Source of the DNA: Enterobacter sp. 10-1
GTDB lineage: Bacteria; Pseudomonadota; Gammaproteobacteria; Enterobacterales; Enterobacteriaceae
Assembly: GCA_002270295.1 (NCBI GenBank)
Contig: NISF01000010.1
Span: forward strand, 1 to 64,000
DNA length: 64,000 nucleotides
Direction: 5' to 3'
Each line of letters opens with the position of its first letter. Position 1 is the first letter of the stretch. Below are positions 50,803-61,221 of this stretch, piece after piece. Under the pieces are notes generated by a model, which worked only from the letters and a program-made list of their open reading frames with translations, was not told where the DNA came from and made no database searches. The position numbers and the translations under genes are program-made.

Positions 50803-51786
50803 TTACGGCAGCAGAAGGCTTGAGCCTTCGGTGGCGCGGCTCTCGAGAACCTCGTGCGCGCGTCGCGCGTCGGCCAGCGGATATTTTTGGCTCTCCGCTA
50901 CGTCGACGTTTATCACGCCGCTGGCGATCAGCGAAAAGAGTTCGTTACTGGCTTCCACCAGCTCTTCGCGGCTGGTGATATAGCCCTGCAGAGAAGGGCG
51001 GGTCACGTACAGCGAGCCTTTCTGATTGAGGATCCCCAGATTAACGCCGGTAACCGGTCCGGAGGAGTTGCCGAAGCTGACCATCAATCCTCGGCGCTGC
51101 AGACAGTCGAGCGAAGCTTCCCAGGTGTCTTTGCCCACGGAATCATAGACCACGAGAACTTTTTTCCCCTCGGTAATCTCTTTCAGCCGCTCGGCGATAT
51201 TCTCTTCACGATAGTTGATCGTCTGCCAGGCTCCGGCCTGCTTCGCGCGCTGCGCTTTTTGCGCGCTGCCGACGGTGCCGATGAGCCTGGCGCCCAGCGC
51301 TTTTGCCCACTGGCAGGCTATCAGCCCGACGCCACCGGCCGCAGCGTGGAACAGGAACGTCTCGCCGGCTTTGATTTCGTAGGTTTTACGCAGCAAATAA
51401 TAGACCGTCAGACCCTTAAGGAAGGAGGCCGCGGCCTGCTCGAAAGAGATGGCCGCAGGTAAAATTGCGGCTTTATCGGCGGGGACATTATGCACCGAGC
51501 TGTAGGCGCCCAGCGCCGACTGGGCGTACACGACGCGATCGCCGGCTTTAATATGCGTGACGCCGCGCCCGACCTTGCTTACTACGCCGGCGGCTTCGGT
51601 ACCTAATCCGCTCGGAAGCGAAGGGGGCGGATAGAGGCCGCTGCGAATATAGGTATCGATGTAGTTGATACCAATAGCTTTGTTTTCTACCTGTATCTCG
51701 TGTTCTGCCGGATCCCCTGCAACAAAATCCACCACCTGCAGAACTTCCGGGCCACCGTGCTTGTGAAATTCAATACGTGTTGCCAT
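50803..51786 (-). CDS. qor: NADPH:quinone oxidoreductase
   Basis: Qor is a zeta-crystallin-type member of the medium-chain dehydrogenase family that reduces quinones with NADPH; it lacks the zinc ligands of alcohol dehydrogenases. It has 327 residues from the ATG at 51786 (CAGGAGGAAGC site), as in E. coli. The segment FHAAAGGVGLIACQWAKALGA near residue 145 is the NADPH-binding turn, and PSGLGTEAAGVV near 59 is conserved. Divergent from dnaB across 63 bp. Confidence 0.96.
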   Translation of the reverse strand: MATRIEFHKHGGPEVLQVVDFVAGDPAEHEIQVENKAIGINYIDTYIRSGLYPPPSLPSGLGTEAAGVVSKVGRGVTHIKAGDRVVYAQSALGAYSSVHNVPADKAAILPAAISFEQAAASFLKGLTVYYLLRKTYEIKAGETFLFHAAAGGVGLIACQWAKALGARLIGTVGSAQKAQRAKQAGAWQTINYREENIAERLKEITEGKKVLVVYDSVGKDTWEASLDCLQRRGLMVSFGNSSGPVTGVNLGILNQKGSLYVTRPSLQGYITSREELVEASNELFSLIASGVINVDVAESQKYPLADARRAHEVLESRATEGSSLLLP

Positions 51787-51849
51787 GCTTCCTCCTGAAC
51801 TATGTGGTAACCTTTCGAGCCAATTTCTATAGCGGGAATTCCATTCAAT

Positions 51850-53265
51850 ATGGCAGGAAATAAACCCTTCAACAAACCCCAGACTGAACCCCGAGTCCGC
51901 GATCCTCAGGTAGCCGGGTTGAAAGTCCCGCCGCACTCGATTGAAGCGGAACAGTCGGTGTTGGGCGGTTTAATGCTGGACAACGAGCGCTGGGACGACG
52001 TCGCCGAGCGCGTTGTTGCAGAAGATTTTTACACGCGTCCGCACCGTCATATCTTTATTGAAATGGCCCGCCTGCAGGAAACCGGCAGCCCGATTGACCT
52101 CATTACGCTCGCGGAATCGCTGGAGCGTCAGGGGCAGCTGGACAGCGTAGGCGGCTTCGCCTATCTGGCAGAACTCTCAAAAAATACGCCAAGCGCGGCG
52201 AACATTAGCGCTTATGCCGATATCGTGCGTGAACGTGCCGTTGTCCGGGAAATGATCTCGGTGGCGAACGAAATTGCCGAAGCGGGCTTTGACCCCCAGG
52301 GCCGCACCAGCGAAGACCTGCTGGATCTGGCGGAGTCCCGGGTCTTTAAGATCGCCGAGAGCCGCGCGAATAAAGACGAAGGTCCGAGAAATATCGCCGA
52401 AGTGCTTGATGCGACCGTTGCGCGTATCGAACAGCTGTTCCAGCAGCCGCACGACGGCGTCACCGGCGTGAATACCGGCTATGACGACCTGAATAAAAAG
52501 ACGGCGGGTTTGCAGCCGTCGGATTTGATTATCGTCGCGGCGCGTCCGTCGATGGGTAAAACGACATTTGCGATGAACATCGTCGAAAATGCGGCGATGT
52601 TGCAGGATAAGCCGGTACTGATTTTCAGCCTTGAGATGCCATCGGAACAGATTATGATGCGTACCCTGGCCTCGCTGTCGCGCGTCGATCAGACGCGTAT
52701 TCGTACCGGCCAGCTCGATGACGAGGACTGGGCGCGGATTTCGGGCACCATGGGCATTCTGCTGGAAAAGCGCAATATCTATATCGATGACTCCTCCGGC
52801 CTGACGCCGACGGAAGTGCGCTCCCGCGCCCGGCGTATCGCCCGCGAACACGGCGGGATTGGCCTGATCATGATCGACTACCTGCAGCTGATGCGGGTGC
52901 CGTCGCTCTCCGATAACCGTACGCTGGAAATCGCCGAAATCTCCCGCTCGTTGAAGGCGCTGGCCAAAGAGCTGCAGGTGCCGGTCGTGGCGCTGTCGCA
53001 GCTGAACCGCTCGCTGGAACAGCGCGCGGATAAGCGCCCGGTAAACTCCGATCTGCGTGAATCAGGTTCTATCGAGCAGGATGCCGACTTAATCATGTTT
53101 ATCTATCGTGATGAGGTTTATCACGAGAACAGCGACCTGAAAGGCATCGCCGAAATTATTATTGGTAAGCAGCGTAACGGCCCAATTGGTACGGTACGTC
53201 TGACGTTTAACGGGCAATGGTCGCGCTTCGATAACTATGCCGGCCCTCAGTATGATGATGAGTAA
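51850..53265 (+). CDS. dnaB: Replicative DNA helicase DnaB
   Basis: DnaB is the hexameric 5'-3' helicase at the replication fork. It has 471 residues as in E. coli: N-terminal primase-interacting domain (about 30-130), linker helix, then the RecA-type motor from about 200 with Walker A ARPSMGKTTFA near 233, Walker B LIMIDYLQLM near 340 and the arginine-finger region near 440. The ATG lacks a strong Shine-Dalgarno sequence. An ERIC element separates it from alr. Confidence 0.98.
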   Translation: MAGNKPFNKPQTEPRVRDPQVAGLKVPPHSIEAEQSVLGGLMLDNERWDDVAERVVAEDFYTRPHRHIFIEMARLQETGSPIDLITLAESLERQGQLDSVGGFAYLAELSKNTPSAANISAYADIVRERAVVREMISVANEIAEAGFDPQGRTSEDLLDLAESRVFKIAESRANKDEGPRNIAEVLDATVARIEQLFQQPHDGVTGVNTGYDDLNKKTAGLQPSDLIIVAARPSMGKTTFAMNIVENAAMLQDKPVLIFSLEMPSEQIMMRTLASLSRVDQTRIRTGQLDDEDWARISGTMGILLEKRNIYIDDSSGLTPTEVRSRARRIAREHGGIGLIMIDYLQLMRVPSLSDNRTLEIAEISRSLKALAKELQVPVVALSQLNRSLEQRADKRPVNSDLRESGSIEQDADLIMFIYRDEVYHENSDLKGIAEIIIGKQRNGPIGTVRLTFNGQWSRFDNYAGPQYDDE

Positions 53266-53270
53266 ATCTC

Positions 53271-53387
53271 CGTCGTCCTTCACGTCGCAGGTGCGTTGAC
53301 TCGCCCGCCCGCCTCGGTCACTTAGTTTATTAAGCTTCCGGGGCCCTCTGGCCTGTCGCCTTCCCGCAGCGCGATGGATACGGGCGA
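53271..53387 (+). repeat. ERIC element between dnaB and alr
   Basis: The 143-bp spacer is nearly filled by an ERIC copy: CGCAGGTGCGTTGACTCG, then CGGTCACTTAGTTTATTAAG, CTTCCGGGG, and the distal CGCCTTCCCGCAGC. It is in the same orientation as the copy upstream of metH. If dnaB and alr are cotranscribed, it lies inside the message. Confidence 0.8.
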
Positions 53388-53408
53388 TTCTTTTATTAAG
53401 GAATTTAA

Positions 53409-54488
53409 ATGCAAGCGGCAACTGTAGTCATTAACCGCCGCGCTCTGCGACACAACCTGCAACGTCTGCGTGAACTGGCACCCGCCAGCAAGCTGGTTGC
53501 AGTCGTGAAAGCGAACGCTTACGGACACGGTCTTATCGAGACCGCGCGAACGCTCCCTGATGCCGACGCCTTTGGCGTCGCCCGTCTTGAAGAAGCCTTA
53601 CGCCTGCGGGCGGGCGGCATCACTCAGCCTATCCTGCTGCTGGAAGGTTTTTTTGCGGCCACCGATCTGCCGGTTATCGCCGCCCAGCGGCTGCAAACGG
53701 CGGTGCATAGCCCCGAACAGCTGGCAGCGCTGGAAAGCGCGGAGCTGAGCGAACCGGTCAGCGTCTGGATGAAGCTCGATACCGGCATGCATCGGCTGGG
53801 CGTCCTGCCGGAACAGGCGGAGGCGTTCTACCAGCGCCTGAGCCGGTGTAAAAACGTCCGCCAGCCGGTGAACGTCGTCAGCCACTTTGCCCGGGCGGAT
53901 GAGCCGGAATGCGGGGCCACCGAGCGGCAGCTGGATATCTTCACCACCTTCACCGATGGCAAGCCGGGACTGCGCTCTATCGCCGCCTCCGGCGGGATTT
54001 TGCTGTGGCCGCAGTCGCACTTCGACTGGGCGCGTCCGGGCATTATTCTCTACGGCGTGTCGCCGTTGGAGCATCAATCCACCGGGGCCGATTTCGGCTG
54101 CAGGCCGGTGATGTCGCTGACGTCGAGCCTGATTGCCGTTCGCGAGCATAAAGCGGGTGAGCCGGTGGGCTACGGCGGGACCTGGATTAGCGAACGCCAT
54201 ACCCGGCTGGGCGTAGTGGCGATGGGCTACGGCGATGGCTATCCGCGCGCCGCGCCGTCCGGTACGCCGGTGCTGGTTAACGGTCGGGAAGTGCCGATTG
54301 TCGGCCGCGTGGCAATGGATATGATCTGCGTGGACCTCGGCCCCGAGGCGCAGGATAAGTCCGGCGATCCGGTGGTGCTGTGGGGGGAAGGTTTACCCGT
54401 TGAACGGATTGCAGAAATCACAAAAGTAAGTGCTTACGAACTTATCACGCGCCTGACTTCTCGCGTTGCGATGAAGTACGTCGATTAA
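53409..54488 (+). CDS. alr: Alanine racemase (biosynthetic)
   Basis: Alr interconverts L- and D-alanine for peptidoglycan. It has 359 residues, equal to E. coli. The PLP lysine is K34 in [12 protein letters not shown], and the second catalytic base is the tyrosine in [13 protein letters not shown] near 255. Fold: TIM barrel (1-230) and a beta domain. TAAGGA precedes the ATG. It follows dnaB, as in E. coli. Confidence 0.98.
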   Translation: MQAATVVINRRALRHNLQRLRELAPASKLVAVVKANAYGHGLIETARTLPDADAFGVARLEEALRLRAGGITQPILLLEGFFAATDLPVIAAQRLQTAVHSPEQLAALESAELSEPVSVWMKLDTGMHRLGVLPEQAEAFYQRLSRCKNVRQPVNVVSHFARADEPECGATERQLDIFTTFTDGKPGLRSIAASGGILLWPQSHFDWARPGIILYGVSPLEHQSTGADFGCRPVMSLTSSLIAVREHKAGEPVGYGGTWISERHTRLGVVAMGYGDGYPRAAPSGTPVLVNGREVPIVGRVAMDMICVDLGPEAQDKSGDPVVLWGEGLPVERIAEITKVSAYELITRLTSRVAMKYVD

Positions 54489-54509
54489 TCCTGATTTGCC
54501 GCAACGTTC

Positions 54510-54584
54510 CCCGGTGGCGCTACGGTTACCGGGACCGGGGCGATACGCGACAGCCCGGCTACGGCGTTAACGCCGCGAGCCGGG
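54510..54584. repeat. Pair of REP-like hairpins between alr and tyrB
   Basis: First unit: CCCGGT (54510-54515) and ACCGGG (54528-54533) around GGCGCTACGGTT, the form of a REP. Second unit: CCCGGCT (54554-54560) and AGCCGGG (54578-54584) around an inner GGCGTT/AACGCC palindrome. Together they resemble a BIME. No T tract. Confidence 0.75.
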
Positions 54585-54709
54585 GAAAAGCTCCGGTTGC
54601 GCTCGGTGGGGCGATCGACGTCGGCTATCCGCCAACATCCTCTCGACCTGCCACGGCTTCCGGTTTATTGTGTTATTACCTGCCTTTTGTAAACCTGGAG
54701 AAACATCGC

Positions 54710-55897
54710 GTGTTTCAGAAAGTTGACGCCTACGCTGGCGACCCCATTCTTTCCCTGATGGAGCGTTTCAAAGAAGATCCGCGGAGTGACAAAGTAAACC
54801 TCAGCATCGGTTTGTACTATAACGAAGACGGAATTATCCCGCAGCTGCAGGCGGTGGCGGAAGCGCGTCTTAACTCGCAGCCGCACGGCGCCTCGCTGTA
54901 TCTGCCGATGGAAGGTCTGAATCCTTACCGTAGCGCCATTGCGCCGCTGCTGTTTGGCGCCGAGCATCCGGTACTGCTGCAACAGCGCGTCGCTTCCATT
55001 CAGACGCTGGGCGGTTCCGGCGCGCTGAAAGTGGGCGCGGATTTCCTGAAACGCTACTTCCCGCAGGCGCGCGTATGGGTCAGCGATCCGACGTGGGAAA
55101 ACCACATCGCCATCTTTGAAGGGGCTGGCTTCGAAGTAAGTACTTACCCCTGGTTTGATAATGGGACCAACGGCGTGCGCTTTGACGCGCTGCTCGAGAC
55201 GCTGCGGACGCTGCCTGAAGGCGACATCGTGCTGCTGCATCCGTGCTGCCATAACCCGACCGGCGCCGATCTGAGCCATGCCCAGTGGGATGAAGTCGCA
55301 AAAGTGCTGAAAGCGCGCAGCCTGATCCCTTTCCTCGACATCGCCTATCAGGGCTTTGGCGCGGGAATGGACGATGATGCCTGGGCGATCCGCACGATTG
55401 CCAGCGCCGGCATGCCGATGCTGGTCAGCAACTCGTTCTCGAAAATCTTCTCCCTGTACGGCGAGCGCGTCGGCGGTCTGTCGGTGGTTTGCGAAGATTC
55501 AGAGACCGCGAGCCGCGTACTGGGACAGCTGAAGGCGACCGTACGCCGCAACTACTCCAGCCCGCCGAGCTTCGGGGCGCAGGTTGTCGCCGCCGTGCTG
55601 AACGACGCGGAGCTGAAGGCCTCATGGCTGGCGGAAGTCGAAGAGATGCGCACGCGCATTTTAGCGATGCGCCAGGAGCTGGTGAACGTCCTGAAAGACG
55701 CGGTACCCGGCGTTAATTTCGACTACCTGCTCAAGCAGCGCGGTATGTTTAGCTACACGGGATTCAGCGCCGCTCAGGTCGATCGCCTGCGTGAAGAGTT
55801 TGGCGTCTACCTGATTTCCAGCGGCAGGATGTGCGTGGCGGGTCTTAACTCGCGCAACGTTCAGCGCGTCGCACAGGCATTTTCTGCAGTGATATAA
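54710..55897 (+). CDS. tyrB: Aromatic-amino-acid aminotransferase
   Basis: TyrB transaminates phenylpyruvate and hydroxyphenylpyruvate, completing phenylalanine and tyrosine synthesis, and can also make leucine and aspartate. The chosen start is GTG at 54710 (GTGTTTCAGAAAGTTGACGC) with CTGGAG nine bases upstream, giving 395 residues against 397 in E. coli. The PLP lysine is in [19 protein letters not shown] near 245. TGTAAA at 54688-54693, just before the start, could be a TyrR half-box, as E. coli tyrB is TyrR-repressed; this is tentative. Confidence 0.96.
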   Translation: MFQKVDAYAGDPILSLMERFKEDPRSDKVNLSIGLYYNEDGIIPQLQAVAEARLNSQPHGASLYLPMEGLNPYRSAIAPLLFGAEHPVLLQQRVASIQTLGGSGALKVGADFLKRYFPQARVWVSDPTWENHIAIFEGAGFEVSTYPWFDNGTNGVRFDALLETLRTLPEGDIVLLHPCCHNPTGADLSHAQWDEVAKVLKARSLIPFLDIAYQGFGAGMDDDAWAIRTIASAGMPMLVSNSFSKIFSLYGERVGGLSVVCEDSETASRVLGQLKATVRRNYSSPPSFGAQVVAAVLNDAELKASWLAEVEEMRTRILAMRQELVNVLKDAVPGVNFDYLLKQRGMFSYTGFSAAQVDRLREEFGVYLISSGRMCVAGLNSRNVQRVAQAFSAVI

Positions 55898-56183
55898 TAC
55901 CGCAGTAATATCCGGCCCTTTCTGGTGTTAAGGAGAGGGCAATTCCCTTCCTGAAGTGTGATCATTCTCTTTTTCTATGACATCCGAGCAGAAACCTCTT
56001 TTCATCACCGGATGCGGAGGTTAAGGTCATGGTGAATTTATAAGCATCCACATTATTGAAAATTATAATGATTCGATTATTTACACACGCAATCATGCAA
56101 AATGCGTCAAAGCCCCAGGGAGCGTTCGTCTAACCGTGGCCGTCAAAGAGGCAGTTTGAATGATGACGTTTACAGGGATAAAT

Positions 56184-56897
56184 ATGCGCAAAATCACTCT
56201 GGCCTTCGGGGCCGTCTGCCTGCTGTTCACGCTAAATAGCGCCGTCGTTGCCCGCGCGTCTACGCCGCAGCCCCTCTCTACGGGGACCAACGTCGCTAAA
56301 CTCGCTGAACAGGCGCCGATTCACTGGGTATCGGTGGCGCAGATTGAAAATAGCCTGCTGGGGCGCCCGCCGATTGCGGTGGGCTTTGATATTGACGATA
56401 CCGTGCTGTTTTCCAGCCCAGGATTCTGGCGCGGCCAGAAAACGTTCTCTCCCGGCAGCGATGCTTACCTGAAAAATCCCGAGTTTTGGGAAAAAATGAA
56501 CAACGGCTGGGATGATTTCAGCATGCCGAAAGAGGTCGCGCGTCAGCTGATTGCGATGCACGTTAAGCGCGGCGATAGCATCTATTTTGTGACCGGACGC
56601 AGTCAGACCAAAACCGAAACGGTATCGAAAACCTTGCAGGATGATTTCCTGATCCCCGCGGCAAGCATGAATCCGGTTATTTTTGCCGGCGATAAGCCGG
56701 GGCAGAATACGAAAACCCAGTGGCTGCAGGAGAAAGATATTAAGGTCTTCTACGGCGACTCGGATAACGATATTGGCGCAGCCCGTGAGGCGGGCGCGCG
56801 AGGCATTCGCATTCTGCGCGCCTCCAACTCCTCCTACAAGCCTTTACCGATGGCCGGCGCACAAGGGGAAGAGGTTATTGTGAACTCCGACTACTGA
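56184..56897 (+). CDS. aphA: Class B acid phosphatase AphA
   Basis: AphA is a periplasmic, Mg2+-dependent nonspecific acid phosphatase and phosphotransferase of the HAD superfamily. It has 237 residues from the ATG at 56184, as in E. coli. Signal peptide about 1-25 ([19 protein letters not shown] to ARA). The catalytic DxDxT motif is FDIDDTVLF near 70, with [10 protein letters not shown] near 137 and [15 protein letters not shown] near 190. The preceding 286-bp gap after tyrB shows no gene; its end is A/T-rich and likely holds the promoter. Confidence 0.97.
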   Translation: MRKITLAFGAVCLLFTLNSAVVARASTPQPLSTGTNVAKLAEQAPIHWVSVAQIENSLLGRPPIAVGFDIDDTVLFSSPGFWRGQKTFSPGSDAYLKNPEFWEKMNNGWDDFSMPKEVARQLIAMHVKRGDSIYFVTGRSQTKTETVSKTLQDDFLIPAASMNPVIFAGDKPGQNTKTQWLQEKDIKVFYGDSDNDIGAAREAGARGIRILRASNSSYKPLPMAGAQGEEVIVNSDY

Positions 56898-56929
56898 TCG
56901 TCTGCGGGCGAAATGATAGCGAGCAACAG

Positions 56930-56956
56930 CGGCAGCCAGCGGGCTGCCGTTTTTTT
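56930..56956 (+). terminator. aphA terminator
   Basis: Eight-bp stem CGGCAGCC / GGCTGCCG, AGCG loop and seven T, 33 bp after aphA. Confidence 0.92.
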
Positions 56957-56961
56957 GTACA

Positions 56962-57130
56962 AAATCCGCCCCGGAAGGTTTTACCTTTTCGCTTATTGCT
57001 GCACACTTAGAAAGATTCATTCGCAGCATGAATGGCTTATCTGGCATCGACAGCCGGGCCGCGGTATGGCTCGCGGAATATCGCATTCACGGCGGTTCGC
57101 GCTATCGCGTCGCTCATGGGGGAATATTAG
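56962..57130 (+). pseudogene. yjbQ: Remnant of yjbQ with internal deletions
   Basis: In the frame that contains 57001-57003 as a codon, this spacer encodes AHLERFIRSMNG at 57001 and AVWLAEYRIHGGSRYRVAHGG ending near 57123 without a stop between them. These match, in order, two separate parts of E. coli YjbQ: HDMERFFLRTVPDNG and GIWLGEHRIHGGSR. About fifty residues between them, and most of the N-terminus, are missing. The position is exactly that of yjbQ in E. coli, between aphA and yjbR. There is no start codon or ribosome site for a full product, so I read it as a decayed gene. YjbQ is a UPF0047-family protein with reported thiamin-phosphate-synthase-like activity. Confidence 0.65.
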
Positions 57131-57487
57131 ATGACAATATCGGAGTTATTGCGCTACTGCATGGCTAAACCTGGCGCGGAGCAAAGCGAACACAGCGACT
57201 GGAAGGCTACGCAGATTAAAGTGTCGGACGTGCTGTTTGCGATGGTCAAGGAGGTGGAGGATAAGCGCCCTGCGGTGTCGCTGAAGGCCAGCCCGGAACT
57301 TGCCGAGCTTCTGCGGGAGCAGCATGTTGACGTTCGCCCTAGCCGGCATTTAAACAAGGCCCACTGGAGTACGGTGTTCCTTGATGGTTCGCTGCCGGAT
57401 TCGCAGATTTACTACCTGGTCGACGCCTCTTATCAGCAGGCGATTCGGCTGCTGTCGGAGCCGACCCGACAGCAGCTTTCGCAGTGA
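57131..57487 (+). CDS. yjbR: MmcQ/YjbR-family DNA-binding-like protein
   Basis: A 118-residue protein of the MmcQ/YjbR family, equal in length to E. coli YjbR. The fold resembles the C-terminal domain of some DNA-binding proteins (double-wing motif), but its function is unknown. Conserved segments: ELLRYCMAKPGAEQSEHSDWKATQIKV and PSRHLNKAHWSTVFLDGSLPD. A purine-rich GGGGGAATA precedes the ATG. Its stop lies directly against the convergent uvrA stop, with no spacer. Confidence 0.93.
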   Translation: MTISELLRYCMAKPGAEQSEHSDWKATQIKVSDVLFAMVKEVEDKRPAVSLKASPELAELLREQHVDVRPSRHLNKAHWSTVFLDGSLPDSQIYYLVDASYQQAIRLLSEPTRQQLSQ

Positions 57488-60313
57488 TTAGCCCAGCAAC
57501 GGCTTGAGGAAATGCGCGGTGTACGAGGCTTCGCACTCGGCAACCGTCTCCGGGGTCCCGGAGACGAGAATTTCCCCGCCGCCGCTGCCGCCTTCCGGCC
57601 CGAGGTCCACAATCCAGTCCGCGGTTTTGATGACGTCCAGGTTGTGCTCAATGACCACGATGGTGTTGCCCTGATCGCGCAGCTGATGCAGAACGTCCAG
57701 CAGCTGCTGGATATCGGCGAAGTGCAGACCGGTCGTCGGCTCATCGAGAATATACAGCGTCTGCCCGGTTCCGCGCTTCGACAGCTCGCGAGCCAGCTTC
57801 ACGCGCTGAGCTTCACCGCCGGACAGCGTGGTCGCCGACTGGCCAAGGCGGATATAGGTCAGGCCTACGTCCATCAGGGTTTGCAGCTTACGCGCCAGCG
57901 CCGGCACGGCATCGAAGAACTCGCGCGCCTCTTCGATGGTCATATCCAGCACTTCATGGATAGTCTTGCCCTTGTACTTAATCTCCAGCGTTTCGCGGTT
58001 ATAGCGCTTGCCCTTGCACTGGTCACACGGAACGTAGATATCCGGCAGGAAGTGCATCTCGACCTTGATCACGCCATCGCCCTGACAGGCTTCACAGCGG
58101 CCGCCGCGAACGTTAAAGCTAAAGCGCCCCGGCGTGTAGCCGCGTGAACGTGATTCCGGCACGCCGGCGAACAGTTCGCGTACCGGCGTAAACACGCCGG
58201 TATAGGTTGCCGGGTTAGAGCGCGGCGTGCGGCCAATGGGGCTCTGGTCGATATCGATAACCTTATCGAAATGCTCCAGCCCCTGCACATCGCGATACGG
58301 CGCCGGTTCGGCGATAGTCGCACCGTTGAGCTGGCGCTGGGCGATCGGGAACAGCGTATCGTTAATCAGCGTTGATTTACCCGAACCGGACACGCCGGTA
58401 ATGCAGGTAAATAAACCGACCGGCAGCGTCAGGGTAACGTCCTTCAGGTTGTTACCGCGTGCGCCGGTCAGCTTCAGCACCTTTTGCGGATCGGCGGCTA
58501 CGCGCTGTTTCGGTACTTCAATCTTGCGCTTGCCGCTCATGTACTGCCCGGTCAGGGATTCAGGCACCGCCATAATATCCTGCAGCGTGCCCTCTGCCAC
58601 CACCTCCCCGCCGTGCACGCCAGCGCCGGGACCGATATCGATCACGTGGTCAGCGGCGCGAATAGCGTCTTCATCATGCTCAACGACAATGACCGTATTA
58701 CCCAGATTACGCAGGTGAACCAGCGTCCCGAGCAGGCGTTCGTTGTCGCGCTGATGCAGGCCGATGGACGGCTCATCGAGAACGTACATCACCCCGACCA
58801 GCCCGGCGCCTATCTGGCTTGCCAGGCGGATACGCTGGGCTTCACCGCCGGACAGCGTCTCTGCCGAACGCGAGAGCGTCAGGTAGTTCAGGCCGACGTT
58901 GACGAGGAATTTCAGGCGATCGCCGATCTCCTTCAGCACCTTTTCAGCGATTTGCGCCCGCTGGCCGGAGAGCTTCAGGTTGTTGAAGAAGTCCATCGCG
59001 TGGCCAATGCTCATATCGGAGATAGTGGGCAGCGGCGTATTTTCGACGAATACGTGGCGCGCTTCGCGGCGCAGACGGGTGCCATCACAGCTGGTACAGG
59101 AGCGGTTGCTGATAAACTTCGCCAGCTCTTCGCGCACCGCGCTGGATTCGGTTTCTTTGTAGCGACGTTCCATATTGTGCAGAACGCCTTCGAACGGATG
59201 GCGGCGTACGGAGGTGTCCCCGCGATCGTTCATGTACTTGAATTCAATGTTCTCTTTGCCTGAGCCGGACAGAATCACTTTCTGCACGTCGGCATTGAGT
59301 GTGCCCCACGGCGCTTCGATATCGAACTGGTAATGCTCAGCCAGCGACTTCAGCATCTGGAAATAATAGAAGTTACGCCGATCCCAGCCGCGGATCGCGC
59401 CGCCAGCCAGCGACAGCTCCGGGTTTTGGATAACCCGTTCGGGATCGAAATACTGCTGCACGCCAAGGCCGTCGCAGGTTGGGCAGGCGCCGGCGGGGTT
59501 GTTGAAGGAGAACAGCCGAGGTTCCAGTTCGCGCATGCTGTAGCCGCAAATCGGGCAGGCGAAGTTGGCGGAGAACAGCAGCTCTTCCGCTTTCGGGTCG
59601 TCCATATTGGCGACAACGGCGGTCCCTCCGGAGAGATCCAGCGCGGTCTCAAACGATTCGGCCAGCCGCTGGGAGAGATCGTCACGCACCTTGAAGCGAT
59701 CGATAACCACTTCGATGGTGTGTTTCTTTTGCAGCTCAAGCTTTGGCGGATCGGAGAGATCGCAGACTTCGCCGTCGATCCTCGCCCGGATATAGCCCTG
59801 GCTCGCAAGGTTTTCCAGGGTCTTGGTATGCTCGCCTTTACGCTCTTTAATGATTGGCGCCAGCAGCATCAGGCGCTGGCCTTCAGGCTGGGAAAGTACG
59901 TTGTCGACCATCTGGCTGACGGTTTGCGCCGCCAGCGGGACGTCGTGGTCCGGGCAGCGCGGTTCGCCGACGCGGGCGTACAGCAGACGCAGATAGTCGT
60001 GAATTTCGGTAATGGTGCCTACCGTAGAGCGGGGGTTATGGGACGTTGATTTCTGTTCGATGGAAATCGCCGGCGACAGCCCCTCGATATGGTCGACATC
60101 CGGCTTCTCCATCAGCGACAGGAACTGACGCGCGTAGGCGGAGAGCGATTCAACGTAACGACGCTGCCCTTCGGCATACAGCGTGTCGAAAGCCAGTGAG
60201 GATTTGCCTGATCCTGAAAGCCCGGTGACGACAATCAGCTTGTCGCGGGGGATAACGAGGTTGATGTTTTTGAGATTATGGGTGCGGGCGCCCCGAACTT
60301 CGATCTTATCCAT
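57488..60313 (-). CDS. uvrA: Excinuclease ABC subunit A
   Basis: UvrA finds DNA damage and loads UvrB in nucleotide excision repair. It has 941 residues (E. coli 940). Two ABC modules: Walker [10 protein letters not shown] near 32 and GVSGSGKST near 641; signature motifs LSGGEAQRI near 489 and LSGGEAQRV near 831. Zinc-finger cysteines are seen in [22 protein letters not shown] and [16 protein letters not shown]. It is divergent from ssb and shares the SOS box in the 252-bp gap. Confidence 0.98.
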   Translation of the reverse strand: MDKIEVRGARTHNLKNINLVIPRDKLIVVTGLSGSGKSSLAFDTLYAEGQRRYVESLSAYARQFLSLMEKPDVDHIEGLSPAISIEQKSTSHNPRSTVGTITEIHDYLRLLYARVGEPRCPDHDVPLAAQTVSQMVDNVLSQPEGQRLMLLAPIIKERKGEHTKTLENLASQGYIRARIDGEVCDLSDPPKLELQKKHTIEVVIDRFKVRDDLSQRLAESFETALDLSGGTAVVANMDDPKAEELLFSANFACPICGYSMRELEPRLFSFNNPAGACPTCDGLGVQQYFDPERVIQNPELSLAGGAIRGWDRRNFYYFQMLKSLAEHYQFDIEAPWGTLNADVQKVILSGSGKENIEFKYMNDRGDTSVRRHPFEGVLHNMERRYKETESSAVREELAKFISNRSCTSCDGTRLRREARHVFVENTPLPTISDMSIGHAMDFFNNLKLSGQRAQIAEKVLKEIGDRLKFLVNVGLNYLTLSRSAETLSGGEAQRIRLASQIGAGLVGVMYVLDEPSIGLHQRDNERLLGTLVHLRNLGNTVIVVEHDEDAIRAADHVIDIGPGAGVHGGEVVAEGTLQDIMAVPESLTGQYMSGKRKIEVPKQRVAADPQKVLKLTGARGNNLKDVTLTLPVGLFTCITGVSGSGKSTLINDTLFPIAQRQLNGATIAEPAPYRDVQGLEHFDKVIDIDQSPIGRTPRSNPATYTGVFTPVRELFAGVPESRSRGYTPGRFSFNVRGGRCEACQGDGVIKVEMHFLPDIYVPCDQCKGKRYNRETLEIKYKGKTIHEVLDMTIEEAREFFDAVPALARKLQTLMDVGLTYIRLGQSATTLSGGEAQRVKLARELSKRGTGQTLYILDEPTTGLHFADIQQLLDVLHQLRDQGNTIVVIEHNLDVIKTADWIVDLGPEGGSGGGEILVSGTPETVAECEASYTAHFLKPLLG

Positions 60314-60400
60314 TCACCTTTCCCGGTAGGTAGATACACGGATTGCCTGGTTTGTATGAAGAACAAACGGCGGAAACGGCTAATTATGGCACAATCCGAC

Positions 60401-60416
60401 CTGTTTGAATATACAG
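60401..60416. promoter_or_regulatory. LexA (SOS) box between uvrA and ssb
   Basis: CTGTTTGAATATACAG fits CTG-N10-CAG and lies in the same place as the uvrA/ssb box of E. coli, 88 bp before uvrA and 150 bp before ssb. LexA should repress uvrA and one of the ssb promoters. Confidence 0.93.
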
Positions 60417-60565
60417 TATTGGAATGGCAGCGGGGGTTGATGGTGAAAAATTGTATAGCGATAAGATGTTTACTGGAATCGACGTCCCAGCTATCTAAAT
60501 GCACCTTTGTGGTGTTAGTATTACCGGTTTACACTTATTAAGAAACGTATTCAGGAGATTCGATT

Positions 60566-61108
60566 ATGGCCAGCAGAGGCGTAAACAAGGTGATTCTCGT
60601 CGGTAATCTGGGGCAGGACCCGGAAGTACGCTACATGCCAAGTGGCGGCGCAGTCGCTAACTTCACGCTGGCGACTTCCGAATCCTGGCGCGATAAGCAG
60701 ACCGGCGAAATGAAAGAACAGACCGAATGGCACCGCGTTGTGCTGTTCGGCAAGCTGGCTGAAGTGGCTGGCGAATACCTGCGTAAAGGTTCGCAGGTTT
60801 ATATCGAAGGCCAGCTGCGTACCCGCAAATGGACCGATCAGTCCGGTGCAGAGAAATACACCACTGAGATCGTGGTCAACGTTGGCGGCACCATGCAGAT
60901 GCTGGGTGGCCGTCAGGGCGGCGGCGCTCCGGCAGGCGGCGGGCAGGGCGGACAGGGCGGTTGGGGTCAGCCTCAGCAGCCGCAACAGCCGCAGGGCGGC
61001 AACCCGAACCAGTTCAGCGGCGGCGCGCAGTCTCGCCCGCAGCAGCAGGCTCCGGCAGCGCCTTCTAATGAACCGCCGATGGATTTCGATGACGACATCC
61101 CGTTCTAA
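60566..61108 (+). CDS. ssb: Single-stranded DNA-binding protein
   Basis: SSB coats single-stranded DNA as a tetramer and recruits repair and replication proteins. It has 180 residues (E. coli 178). OB fold at 1-112 ([44 protein letters not shown]), a glycine/glutamine-rich linker at about 113-170, and the acidic protein-docking tip [15 protein letters not shown] precedes the ATG. Divergent from uvrA. Confidence 0.98.
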   Translation: MASRGVNKVILVGNLGQDPEVRYMPSGGAVANFTLATSESWRDKQTGEMKEQTEWHRVVLFGKLAEVAGEYLRKGSQVYIEGQLRTRKWTDQSGAEKYTTEIVVNVGGTMQMLGGRQGGGAPAGGGQGGQGGWGQPQQPQQPQGGNPNQFSGGAQSRPQQQAPAAPSNEPPMDFDDDIPF

Positions 61109-61145
61109 TCAACACCCGTTTTAGAATAGCGGTCTCAGAATCATA

Positions 61146-61170
61146 AACCCTGCTCCGGCAGGGTTTTTTT
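61146..61170 (+). terminator. ssb terminator
   Basis: Eight-bp stem AACCCTGC / GCAGGGTT with a TCCG loop and seven T, 37 bp after ssb. Confidence 0.93.
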
Positions 61171-61183
61171 GTACTATTGTGTC

Positions 61184-61221
61184 CTGCTTCCTGCTTCCTG
61201 CTTCCTGCTTCCTGCTTCCTG
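61184..61221. repeat. Heptamer tandem repeat (CTGCTTC)5
   Basis: Five perfect copies of CTGCTTC plus a CTG remainder follow directly after the ssb terminator. Perfect short tandem repeats of this kind change copy number by slippage. Confidence 0.95.

Noticed and set aside
56913-57134. 73-codon ORF covering the yjbQ remnant in another frame
   Set aside because: It starts inside the aphA terminator hairpin region, has no ribosome site and does not give the YjbQ-like peptides.
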